From Marinimicrobium sp050113635 (GTDB lineage: Bacteria; Pseudomonadota; Gammaproteobacteria; Pseudomonadales; Cellvibrionaceae): a DNA stretch of 64,000 bases. Location: positions 372,001-436,000 of the forward strand of contig NZ_JBNJLT010000002.1 in the NCBI RefSeq assembly GCF_050113635.1. The letters are read 5' to 3'. A program made the position numbers and the translations under genes. The notes under the pieces are model-generated. The model was given only the letters and a program-made list of their open reading frames with translations, was not told the DNA's origin and did no database searches. Below are positions 50,656 through 59,213 of this stretch, piece by piece. Numbering within the stretch: position 1 is the stretch's first letter; each line of letters opens with the position of its first letter.

Positions 50656-53253
50656 TTAGCGAAGGAAGCCACCGCCGGCATTGTAGCCGGGAATGACTTT
50701 TTCAAGCAGCTCGCCCACAGAGCGGTTGATGCTGCCCAACCCTTTGAATTGAATATCGAAAATGATGCTCTCGTCGTAATCTTCTCTGGTCACCCGGGAC
50801 AGGAAATCCGGGGTGTAATCGAAGTCCAGCCAGCGCCGGGCCATAATCCGAACCCGGTAACAGCAATCGTCGTATTCGAGTCCGATAAAGGTATCGAGTT
50901 CCTTTTCATAGGTCAGGTCGTAATTGGCACGTCCGATTACGCCCCATTGCCCCGCCACGGGCAGGTAGAAAGAGAGATCCACCTGATCCAGCGCTCGCTC
51001 CTCGAAGTCCGTCGGGTCTTCGAACCCCGGAGCCGGGGGACGGTGGGTGTAGCGATAGCCGAGGTTCACGATCCGGTCACTCTCATCGTGATAGCGAATA
51101 CTGGCGTTAGCACTGCCCAGGCGATTTTCGTACTGGTTGTAGGCCACGTTGCCGTTGATGTTCCAGCGGTCGTTCAGGCGGGCACTGAACTGTCCGGCCA
51201 GCTCCGAGCGGCTGTAGGTTTCCTCGGGACGCTCAGCGTCGGGGTCCGCACTCGGGTCGTATTGAAAGTCTGGCGATGTCAGCGTGACCCGGCGGTCTTC
51301 GAAATAGAAAATCTGGCCAATCCCCACGTTAAGGTGCTCTACCCCCGTCAATGGATCGATCAGTCGGCTGGTCAAGCCCAGGGATACCTGATTGGCATCC
51401 TCAATGCGGTCGCCGCCCGAATAGCGGGTAGTGCGGTATAACTGGTTGTATTGAAAGGTCAACGGCTTGGAATCGAACAACAGGGGACGGTTGGCCGCCG
51501 TTACGCCAAACAGGTCGCTGTGGTCTTCATACTGGCTGTAGAAGTAGAAAACACGCGGCTCCAGGGTTTGCAGGAATCCCCGCCCGAAGAGGCTGCTGTC
51601 ACGCTCGAAATACAGCCCCATATCCAGCGTACCTTGCGGCACCACCAGACTGGGCTCGGCATTGGCGTCGGGCAGCACGTTATCTTCATTCAACCGGTAA
51701 CTCAGGCTTTTCACCCTGGCACTGGGTTTGAAGAAGCCCCATAACCACTCTTTATCCCAGGTCAGACTGTAATCCGTGCGGAACCGCTCCCCGGTAGGAA
51801 GCGTGGCCACGGCATCCGGATTCGACGCTTCAAAGGTGCTGTTAACGTCAAAGTAGACGTATTCGTTGCGCAATCCCAACACCCAGTCACCCCATCGGTA
51901 CTGCCCGTCAGCGTTGATCCGCGGCAATTCCCGGTGCGGCCAGCGACCGGTGCTGAGCGCCCGCAGCTCTTCGGCCTTGGCGCTGAGCAGCCAGTGATCC
52001 GCCTGATAGGACACGCGGCCCCTTTTGGCCACCTGGGCAGTGCGATTGACGTCCAGCCCATTGCTGTTGAAATCCCTCAGGTAGTCGTTGTCGCTGAGGT
52101 CGGTATAGTCAATCTCTGTGCTCCAGCGCTGGTTGCGCCCACCCTCTTGCTGAACCTGCAACTGCCAGCGCTCTTCGCCAAAGTGCGGATTACCGGGCTC
52201 GGTGGGTTCGCCAGTCACATCCCGCTGCCGACCGTCCCCACGCCCCCGGTCTTCGTCCAGATAACCGCCCGCCACCTGTGTTTCGAAATAACGCGACAGG
52301 TGACGCCACTCCAGATTCCAAAGCGTACCGCGCTCCTGCATATACTCTGGCGTAATGGTCGCATCCATGTTGGGTGCGATATTCCAGTAAAACGGTACGC
52401 TGGCCTCGATGCCATTGCGGCTGCTGTGACCAAACGAGGGGTACAGAAAGCCCGTCTGGCGCTGATCGCCCACGGGAAAGCGAAGGTAAGGCGTGTAGAA
52501 CACCGGCACATTGAACACTTCCATGCGCGCGTGCCGCGCCGTGCCGTAGTGCTTTTCGGGGTAGATGTTGATGTCCTGCCCCTTGAATTGCCACGCATCG
52601 CTGTCCGGCTCACAGGTGGTCAGTGAACCGCGCTCCAGCCCGATAAAACGGTCGCCCAGTTTCTCCAGCCGGTCCGCCTCGCCACGGATGCGGGTTTCGT
52701 ACAACACAAACCGGGCATCATCCAGCGTCATATCGCCGGAGTCCATTTTCATCGTCGCCGATTCGCCGCGCAGCAGCAGCCCTGGCTCACGAATGCGAAT
52801 ATCCCCGGAGGCATTGCCCCGCTGACCGTCCTGATCCAGTTCCACGCGCTCGGCGCGCAATGAGCGACTGCCCTGTAATATTTCCACATCGCCTTCCAGC
52901 GCGTGCCGGGTCTGAGATGTAGACGTCGAGCGGTCGGCACTGACACGGATGGGCGAGGACTCGGGAGCCTCTCCGGCCTCGGGGTGGGTTTCCTCCGGGG
53001 CCACATAAATGCCGCAGCATGCCGTCGGTAACGCTTGTCGCTGCGCATCACTCAGCGCTTCCTCGGGCACCCAGTCCAGAGCATCCCTCGCGGTTTCCAC
53101 GTCGGTTTCGGCCGCCTGAGCCAGCACGGCCGGGCTGGCCGCCAGCATCAATCCGCACAGCCACGCACGCGGGGGATACTGCCGCCACTGGCGCGCCGGG
53201 CGCGAGGCTCCCCGGCGGGAGCGTAACGGGCTGTGGGTTAAATCAGTTGCCAT
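50656..53253 (-). CDS. lptD: LPS-assembly outer-membrane protein LptD
   Basis: Inserts lipopolysaccharide into the outer leaflet of the outer membrane together with LptE. The 865 residues have a long Arg-rich signal region (cleavage near LAQA, about 46), an N-terminal jellyroll with OstA repeats (RVSADRSTSTSQTRHALEGD, VEILQGSRSLRAERVELDQD) and a 26-stranded-type barrel. Cys pairs, CC near 75 and CC near the C terminus in EYDDCCYRVRIMARRWLD, are the known disulfide positions. The ATG at 53253 is preferred. amgK is divergent, 223 bp away. Confidence 0.95.
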   Translation of the reverse strand: MATDLTHSPLRSRRGASRPARQWRQYPPRAWLCGLMLAASPAVLAQAAETDVETARDALDWVPEEALSDAQRQALPTACCGIYVAPEETHPEAGEAPESSPIRVSADRSTSTSQTRHALEGDVEILQGSRSLRAERVELDQDGQRGNASGDIRIREPGLLLRGESATMKMDSGDMTLDDARFVLYETRIRGEADRLEKLGDRFIGLERGSLTTCEPDSDAWQFKGQDINIYPEKHYGTARHARMEVFNVPVFYTPYLRFPVGDQRQTGFLYPSFGHSSRNGIEASVPFYWNIAPNMDATITPEYMQERGTLWNLEWRHLSRYFETQVAGGYLDEDRGRGDGRQRDVTGEPTEPGNPHFGEERWQLQVQQEGGRNQRWSTEIDYTDLSDNDYLRDFNSNGLDVNRTAQVAKRGRVSYQADHWLLSAKAEELRALSTGRWPHRELPRINADGQYRWGDWVLGLRNEYVYFDVNSTFEASNPDAVATLPTGERFRTDYSLTWDKEWLWGFFKPSARVKSLSYRLNEDNVLPDANAEPSLVVPQGTLDMGLYFERDSSLFGRGFLQTLEPRVFYFYSQYEDHSDLFGVTAANRPLLFDSKPLTFQYNQLYRTTRYSGGDRIEDANQVSLGLTSRLIDPLTGVEHLNVGIGQIFYFEDRRVTLTSPDFQYDPSADPDAERPEETYSRSELAGQFSARLNDRWNINGNVAYNQYENRLGSANASIRYHDESDRIVNLGYRYTHRPPAPGFEDPTDFEERALDQVDLSFYLPVAGQWGVIGRANYDLTYEKELDTFIGLEYDDCCYRVRIMARRWLDFDYTPDFLSRVTREDYDESIIFDIQFKGLGSINRSVGELLEKVIPGYNAGGGFLR

Positions 53254-53476
53254 GCGGACCACAATTTCAAATGACGGACACCAGGGAAACACCCAGGAAC
53301 ACGCCAGGGAACGTAAAAGTGCCGGGAATTCTACTTGAATCCGGCGGTCCTTGGAACGCACAGGGCACGATGGCGCTCCAACAGACCTGAAAGCCCGGGG
53401 CATCGGCTTTGACTTTCCGGTCGTAAACCGAGGTAGAATCACCCCATCCCCCTATAAAAGAGATAGAGGACGCTCC

Positions 53477-54544
53477 ATGACCGACCTGCAGTCCGCCCGC
53501 CAGGAACAGCTGGAACACTGGGCACAAACCCGACTGGCGGCATTGTGCAGCCATCAGGCCACCGAAACACTGGCATTGACCCCCCTGGCTGGCGACGCAG
53601 GTTTTCGCCGCTATTATCGACTGAATACCGAGCCGTCGCTTCTGGCTGTGGATGCGCCCCCTCCACGCGAGAACGCAGGGCGCTTTGCGGAGCTGTCCCA
53701 ACATCTGCTGAATCACCACATTGCCGTGCCCAAGGTGGCTTCCGTCGACCCCGACAATGGCTTTTTGTTGCTGGAAGACCTGGGCGACCGCCTGCTGTAT
53801 CACGCGCTTCGACAACAGCCCGACTCAGCCACGGCCCTGTATGGCGAGGCGTTGATGCAACTGTTGGCGCTGCAGCAGACGCCGCGCGGCGAGCTGTTCC
53901 CTCCCTTTGACCAGGCGTTTTTGCGACGGGAGCTCACGATTTTTAAGGAATGGTTTCTGACGGAGATGCTGGGGCTCGACCTCTCAGAAGAAGAAGCCGC
54001 CTCGCTCACCTCGCTCTTTGAGCGGCTGGAGGCCAGCGCGCTTGAACAACCCCAGGTGGCCATGCACCGCGATTATCACTCCCGTAATCTGCTGATCCGG
54101 CCAGACGGCTGCATGAGCATCGTGGACTTTCAGGATGCGGTGTGGGGCCCGATTACCTACGACCTCGTTTCACTGCTGCGCGATTGCTACATCCGCTGGC
54201 CCGCCAGCCAGATTCAGCAATGGGCACTGGGTTACGGCAATATGGCCTGCGGTATCGGCCTGCTTCAGGATGTCACTGAAGAGCAGTTCCTGCAATGGTT
54301 CGACTGGATGGGGTTGCAGCGTCATCTCAAAGTGCTGGGTATCTTCTCGCGCCTTTCTTTGCGCGACGGAAAAGACCAGTACCTGGAGCACCTGCCTCTA
54401 GTCATTCGTTACATTCTGGAGGTGAGCAGCCAATACCCTGAACTCGCCGAGTTCCGCTACTGGTTTGAGCATACCGTCATGCCAGCGGTACAGGAAAAGC
54501 CCTGGTATCAGGATTACCGACAAGCGGGAGAAATCGCCGCGTGA
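53477..54544 (+). CDS. amgK: Anomeric MurNAc/GlcNAc kinase
   Basis: Phosphorylates recycled N-acetylmuramic acid (and GlcNAc) at C1 in the peptidoglycan salvage route that bypasses de novo MurA. The 355-residue aminoglycoside-phosphotransferase-fold kinase shows GDAGFRRYYRL, FLLLEDLGDRLLYHAL, VAMHRDYHSRNLLIR (catalytic loop) and IVDFQDAVWGPITYDLVSLL (metal-binding DFQDA). AGAGGA precedes the ATG at 53477. It overlaps murU by 4 bp; the pair next to lptD is the Pseudomonas order. Confidence 0.95.
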   Translation: MTDLQSARQEQLEHWAQTRLAALCSHQATETLALTPLAGDAGFRRYYRLNTEPSLLAVDAPPPRENAGRFAELSQHLLNHHIAVPKVASVDPDNGFLLLEDLGDRLLYHALRQQPDSATALYGEALMQLLALQQTPRGELFPPFDQAFLRRELTIFKEWFLTEMLGLDLSEEEAASLTSLFERLEASALEQPQVAMHRDYHSRNLLIRPDGCMSIVDFQDAVWGPITYDLVSLLRDCYIRWPASQIQQWALGYGNMACGIGLLQDVTEEQFLQWFDWMGLQRHLKVLGIFSRLSLRDGKDQYLEHLPLVIRYILEVSSQYPELAEFRYWFEHTVMPAVQEKPWYQDYRQAGEIAA

Positions 54545-55242
54545 AAGCCATGGTTCTCGCTGCCGGTTTAGGTCGGCGGATGCGTCCCCTGACCGATCAC
54601 ACCCCCAAACCGCTGCTCAACGTCGGCGGCAAGCCCTTGCTGCAATACCACCTGGAAGCCCTCGCGGGCGCGGGCGTGCGTGATGTGGTGATCAACACCG
54701 CCTATTTGGGCGACCAGATTCAGGCGTTCGCGGGCCACGGTGCCCGCTGGGGTCTCACCATCCAGTACTCCGAAGAAACCGAGCCGCTGGAGACCGGCGG
54801 TGCCATCCACCGTGCTTTGCCACTGCTGGGCGATGAGCCGTTCCTGCTGCTGAACGGGGATGTTTACACCGATTTCCCACTGGCTTCGCTGACGCAACGC
54901 CCTCTGCATCCGGACGCTCTCGGCCGCCTGCTGCTGGTGCCCAATCAGCCGTTTCATCCAGAAGGGGATTTTGGCCTGACCGATAGCGGACACCTCACTC
55001 TGCAGTCGCCCCGCCTGACCTTCGCCGGTATCAGCCTGCTTCGCCCGGGCCTGATTGCACACTATCCGAACCGGCGCGACGTTTTTCCACTGCTGGAAGC
55101 TCTGCTGCCCGCCTTGCAGGCGGGCCAATTGGAGGGTCTCTCGTACGAGGGTTACTGGAACGATGTCGGCACCCCGGAACGGCTGGCCGATGTGGAGAGA
55201 ACACTCACTGAGCCGCCTGCACCAACGGGGGCATTGCCGTGA
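54541..55242 (+). CDS. murU: MurNAc-1-phosphate uridylyltransferase
   Basis: Makes UDP-MurNAc from AmgK product and UTP in peptidoglycan recycling. The 233-residue nucleotidyltransferase starts MKAMVLAAGLGRRMRPLTDHTPKPLL, shortened here to AMVLAAGLGRRMRPLTDHT, and continues with VGGKPLLQYHLEALAGAGV and FLLLNGDVYTDFPL (metal Asp). It starts with GTG and overlaps amgK and the following gene by 4 bp (GTGA) on both sides. Confidence 0.94.
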   Translation: MKAMVLAAGLGRRMRPLTDHTPKPLLNVGGKPLLQYHLEALAGAGVRDVVINTAYLGDQIQAFAGHGARWGLTIQYSEETEPLETGGAIHRALPLLGDEPFLLLNGDVYTDFPLASLTQRPLHPDALGRLLLVPNQPFHPEGDFGLTDSGHLTLQSPRLTFAGISLLRPGLIAHYPNRRDVFPLLEALLPALQAGQLEGLSYEGYWNDVGTPERLADVERTLTEPPAPTGALP

Positions 55243-55940
55243 GCGAGCCGATGCTATGCATCGCCCATCGTGGCGGTCAGGGGCCAGAGAACAGCCTGGC
55301 CGCCATCCGGCACAGCCTTGCGCTGGGTGTAAGCGCCATCGAAATTGACGTGTGGCAACTCCATGGCGAACTCTGGGTGACGCACGATCGACGCCTGGGG
55401 CGTGATCTGGCCGGCGAGGGCGCACTGGAAAACCTGTCGCCCCAGGCGCTCTCAGCGTTGCGCCGCAGCAATGGTGAGCCCTTACTGACACTGAAAACGG
55501 TGCTTGAGGAAGTCGGCGAGCGCGCCCTGCTTAATATCGAATTGAAAGGGCCTGACTGCGTACCAGCACTCAGTCAGTTGTTAACGGCTCACTGCCAGGA
55601 CTGGCAACAGGGGATGGAGCACTATGTCGTTTCCAGTTTTGACCATCAGCAACTGCTGCAACTAAGCGCCACCCTGCCCCACGTACGCCGCGGCGCCCTC
55701 ATTTACGGGGTGCCCTCGAACTATGCCGCCTGCGCAAAAGCGCTGGGCGCCTACAGCCTGAACGCCAGCCTGGACTTCCTGCCCGCTGAGCTGGTAGCCG
55801 ATGCGCGCCGACGAGGCCTCAAGGTGTGGGTGTACACCGCCAATCACGAAGACGACTGGGAGCACCTGATGGAAATGGGTGTGGATGGGGTATTTACGGA
55901 CGAGCCCACGCAGCTGCTGAACAGCGGACTGGGACGATAA
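55239..55940 (+). CDS. Glycerophosphodiester phosphodiesterase family protein
   Basis: A 233-residue GDPD-fold enzyme (UgpQ-like) that would release glycerol-3-phosphate from deacylated phospholipids. It has MLCIAHRGGQGPENSLAAIR (catalytic HRGG and PENS), SAIEIDVWQLHGELWVTHDR (metal Glu/Asp and second His) and the C-terminal GLKVWVYTANHEDDWEHLME, then GVDGVFTDEPTQLL. No signal peptide is seen, so it is cytoplasmic. It is translationally coupled to murU (GTGA overlap). Confidence 0.92.
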   Translation: MSEPMLCIAHRGGQGPENSLAAIRHSLALGVSAIEIDVWQLHGELWVTHDRRLGRDLAGEGALENLSPQALSALRRSNGEPLLTLKTVLEEVGERALLNIELKGPDCVPALSQLLTAHCQDWQQGMEHYVVSSFDHQQLLQLSATLPHVRRGALIYGVPSNYAACAKALGAYSLNASLDFLPAELVADARRRGLKVWVYTANHEDDWEHLMEMGVDGVFTDEPTQLLNSGLGR

Positions 55941-55964
55941 AGATTGAACGCTGGATAATAAAAT

Positions 55965-55983
55965 GCCCCCGAAAACCGGGGGC
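55965..55983. terminator. Hairpin between convergent GDPD and TonB-receptor genes
   Basis: GCCCCCG and CGGGGGC pair around AAAAC. On the minus strand it is followed by ATTTTATTAT, which suits termination of the TonB-receptor transcript; it may also end the amgK operon. Confidence 0.7.
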
Positions 55984-56049
55984 CTACAAACCATCGGATC
56001 GCAAGCGCCTGGCCGCCGCCTGAAAGCGCTCCCGAAAGACGCCTACCGA

Positions 56050-58842
56050 CTAAAAGCTATAACGAACACCCAGGGCATAAGTGGTGCTGTACAACTCCGA
56101 GCTAAATGAATGGTACGGGCTGTCACCATAGCTCCTTTTAGTTAACTGACCGGTCAGGTTGGTGGCATCCAGTGTCAGAGTCAAACTGTCAGTGGCGTTG
56201 TAGCTAACCTGCATATCGAGGCTTTCTTCCGCGTCGCGGTACCAGCTAAGCGGATTCGCAAACAAAGCGGCGTCATCCGCATACAGGAAGTTGTCGCGCC
56301 AGACGTATGACAAGCGAGCGTCAAAAGTATCACGCTCATACGCAAGCGTGACGCTGTAAGACGTATCCGATACACCGTACATCGGGCCAGTCTCGTAACC
56401 TGTCACCTCGCCTGCGTCGTTGGTTTGAGGGTTGGTTTGCTCGGAATCCAACAATGTGAAACTGGAGGTTACACCCACACCATTCCAATTACCCGACAGG
56501 TCAGGGAAATAGGAAAAGCCGATTTCTACCCCTTCGAGCATGCCTTCGGAAGCATTATCCGGCAGAGTCAGCACAAAGCTGTCGGCGTTATAGCCATCGA
56601 GATCCGCCTGAATACGGTTGCGGTAGGTCACCACCAGATCCTTAATATCGCGACGAAACAGCGTCACGTGCGCCATACTGGCGTCACCGAAATAGTATTC
56701 CAGCGACAAATCATAATTTTGAGATGTGGTTGGCTCAAGGTCTGGATTACCGCCGCTGGCGCTACCGTAGCCAATATCGGTAGTGTCGTCAGCGTAAGTG
56801 ATACGACTGTTTAAATCGGAAAAATTCGGCATCCGCAGCGTTTCACCATAGCTGGCTCGCAACAAAAGCTCGTCGGTAATGTGATAACGCAGCATCAAGT
56901 TGGTCAAAAACTCACTATTACCTTTGGAACTCCTGGACACATCGCTGGTGTCGTCACCGTAAAATGTCATGTCCGTTTGCACATCGATATAACGAAAACC
57001 CAGTTCACCATCAAGTTTTCCCACCTCGAACTGGCCCGTCGCATAGAGTGCCGTGTTCTTTTCATTGATACCGAACGTTTTCATAAGCTGTGGGTTGACC
57101 TCAAGATTATACAGCTCGCGAAACTGGCCTATATTACTCGAGATATAGTGTTCGTCGGGTGCATACCAACTAGTGGTGGTAACCGCTTCGCCATCCATAA
57201 AGTTGCTGTTAACGTGCCCCAGACCCTCGTGGTTTTCCGGGCGGCAAAGCGACGCATCATCGACAAGGTCCGGGCAAATCGTATGCTGATCCTGATTCCG
57301 ATCAAATTCAGAAGCGTCACGATCATCGTAACGAACGCCAAACTTCAAAGTGTGCAAAAAGTCCCAATCGGTGGCATAGTCGGCATCGGTGCTAAATGTA
57401 ATAGCCGAGCCTTCATCACGACCGCCGCTGTCGTAAAACTGCCCCATAGTCCAAAGTTCAGGATTGGTCAGGTCAGACTCATCCCGAGTAGCGGTGGATG
57501 GATCATCGGCAAAGGTAAAGCCGGCCACATCATCAAAGTTGGCGAACACTTGGTACGGCACACCGTTGACCCGCATAGCGAAAAAATCACTCTCAAATTC
57601 ACTGTCCTGGTACATCAAGTCAGACTTAACCTGCAGTTTTTCGGTAAAGTCCCACTCTCCACTCAGGGCGTACATAAAGCTGTCGGTTTGCTCATCAACC
57701 CGTCCGCCATCGGCAAACACATCAGGCAAACCAACCGTGCGGGATTTAACGACGTTGGTGCCCTCGTAAAGATCAAAGGTTGAACCTAAATCGTCACCCA
57801 GAGCATTATTGGAGTCCACCATGGAAAACAGCCCTTGGGTGTCCCTTATGTTGCGATAGCCGGTGTACATCGCTTCAAAAGTGTATTCCGAACTGTCGTT
57901 CGGGGAGTACTGCAAGGCAATGGTAGCGGCCGGGCGCTCGCGCTCTCCGACAACTTCGCCCTGGAATATTGCATCGCGAGCCAGATAGTACTCGGTGTCA
58001 GTCCCATTAATTGACAGGCTGGAACCTTCATCAATGGGCAATCCATTCTGTAGCCCGGTTTGCCAAACCGGGTCCTCAGAAATACGCGGATCATCGGGAA
58101 AGATACGCTCCAACGGAGTAAGAATTGACCCCTCGGGCGGGTTTTCAGTGGCATAAGGTAACTGCGCACCAGCGGTCGTGCTCTGGTCACGATAGTTGGT
58201 GCGCATGTAGGAAATGTTCAACAAAGCACCGACCTCACCCGCACCAGTATCCCAGCGGTTGCTGAACAGGGCGCTGATATTGGGGTCTGTTTTTTCCGCT
58301 TGATCTTGATAGATGCCTCGGGCGTTCACTTGAACGCGAGGCCCATCGAAATCGAAGGGCCGGGAGGTGTGAACGTTAATCTGTCCGGCAATGCCATTTT
58401 CGTACTGGCTGGCCGATCGGCTTTTAATAACATCTACTCGGTTAACGAGTGTTGAGGGAATATCCGCCAATGCCAAAGAGCGACCCGATGCGGTGAAAAG
58501 AACCCGGCCATTCAGGGTGGTACTGATATCATTGAGGCCGCGGATGGTCACCGTACTGGCCTCGCCCGACGCTCGGTCAGTCACCTGCACACCCGCAACA
58601 CGCTGGAGCGATTCTACGACGTTGTTGTCAGGCAGCTTGCCGATATCTTCGGCAACGATCGAATCCACTACTTCCATGGAATCTCGTTTGATGTCCATAC
58701 CCTGGGCCAAGCTGCTGCGAATACCGGTCACTAACACTTCTTCCATTCCAGTTTCCGGAGCAGTTGACTGGGCTGCAACCTGTGCCCCGGTCAACAGCAG
58801 AGACGCAATGGTCGTACTGAGAATAGACTTTCTGATTATCAT
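56050..58842 (-). CDS. TonB-dependent receptor (Caulobacter/Xanthomonas type)
   Basis: Outer-membrane importer of 930 residues for a large substrate, probably an oligosaccharide. It has a signal peptide (about 1-25, ending AQVAAQ), a TonB box MEEVLVTGIRSSL, the plug motifs SIVAEDIGKLPDNNVVESLQ, RVAGVQVTDR and TVTIRGLNDISTTLNGR, and a barrel ending LGVRYSF. This signature is that of the TIGR01782 group common in glycan-using Proteobacteria. The ATG at 58842 follows GGAGA by four bases, favoured over a longer frame. It lies beside a second receptor and a tryptophan-halogenase-type gene. Confidence 0.92.
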   Translation of the reverse strand: MIIRKSILSTTIASLLLTGAQVAAQSTAPETGMEEVLVTGIRSSLAQGMDIKRDSMEVVDSIVAEDIGKLPDNNVVESLQRVAGVQVTDRASGEASTVTIRGLNDISTTLNGRVLFTASGRSLALADIPSTLVNRVDVIKSRSASQYENGIAGQINVHTSRPFDFDGPRVQVNARGIYQDQAEKTDPNISALFSNRWDTGAGEVGALLNISYMRTNYRDQSTTAGAQLPYATENPPEGSILTPLERIFPDDPRISEDPVWQTGLQNGLPIDEGSSLSINGTDTEYYLARDAIFQGEVVGERERPAATIALQYSPNDSSEYTFEAMYTGYRNIRDTQGLFSMVDSNNALGDDLGSTFDLYEGTNVVKSRTVGLPDVFADGGRVDEQTDSFMYALSGEWDFTEKLQVKSDLMYQDSEFESDFFAMRVNGVPYQVFANFDDVAGFTFADDPSTATRDESDLTNPELWTMGQFYDSGGRDEGSAITFSTDADYATDWDFLHTLKFGVRYDDRDASEFDRNQDQHTICPDLVDDASLCRPENHEGLGHVNSNFMDGEAVTTTSWYAPDEHYISSNIGQFRELYNLEVNPQLMKTFGINEKNTALYATGQFEVGKLDGELGFRYIDVQTDMTFYGDDTSDVSRSSKGNSEFLTNLMLRYHITDELLLRASYGETLRMPNFSDLNSRITYADDTTDIGYGSASGGNPDLEPTTSQNYDLSLEYYFGDASMAHVTLFRRDIKDLVVTYRNRIQADLDGYNADSFVLTLPDNASEGMLEGVEIGFSYFPDLSGNWNGVGVTSSFTLLDSEQTNPQTNDAGEVTGYETGPMYGVSDTSYSVTLAYERDTFDARLSYVWRDNFLYADDAALFANPLSWYRDAEESLDMQVSYNATDSLTLTLDATNLTGQLTKRSYGDSPYHSFSSELYSTTYALGVRYSF

Positions 58843-59213
58843 GTTATCTCCAGTGCTTTGAGTTATTAAATTATTGGCAGTAACGTCTGGATGGTATTTA
58901 TTGATCGACAACTTATTATTGACACAACAACATCCGCTTGAAGCAAGACGCTTGTTGTTATTTGAAAGGTTAATAAGAGCGCAGCGGGACGTCTTGTATC
59001 TTGTCGTAGTAAAATTGTATTTTTTCGACAAAATGCGTTAAATATTATAAATCAAAGCCACGATCATCCATTGGCTGCTCTGAAACGAGAACTCATTCAC
59101 AAGTGGCAAATTTAATTCAAACAAAGATTGGTCGGCGGAAGCCGTAATGGGTTGGCACTGGATAAAAAAGCGCGAGCACCGCGTAACGGTGCTCGCGTAA
59201 AAAACTCGTCAAA
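58843..59213. promoter_or_regulatory. Region between the two TonB-receptor genes
   Basis: 371 bp, AT-rich, holding the terminator of the upstream receptor (59164-59197) and the promoter of the downstream one. TTGTCG (59001-59006) and CGACAA (59026-59031) form an inverted pair 19 bp apart around a TACAAT box on the minus strand. No small gene was found. Confidence 0.45.
59164..59197 (-). terminator. Rho-independent terminator of the 1204-residue receptor gene
   Basis: On the minus strand an 11-bp perfect stem (CGCGAGCACCG with its complement) around five bases is followed by CTTTTTT. It lies 17 bp after the stop codon. Confidence 0.93.
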
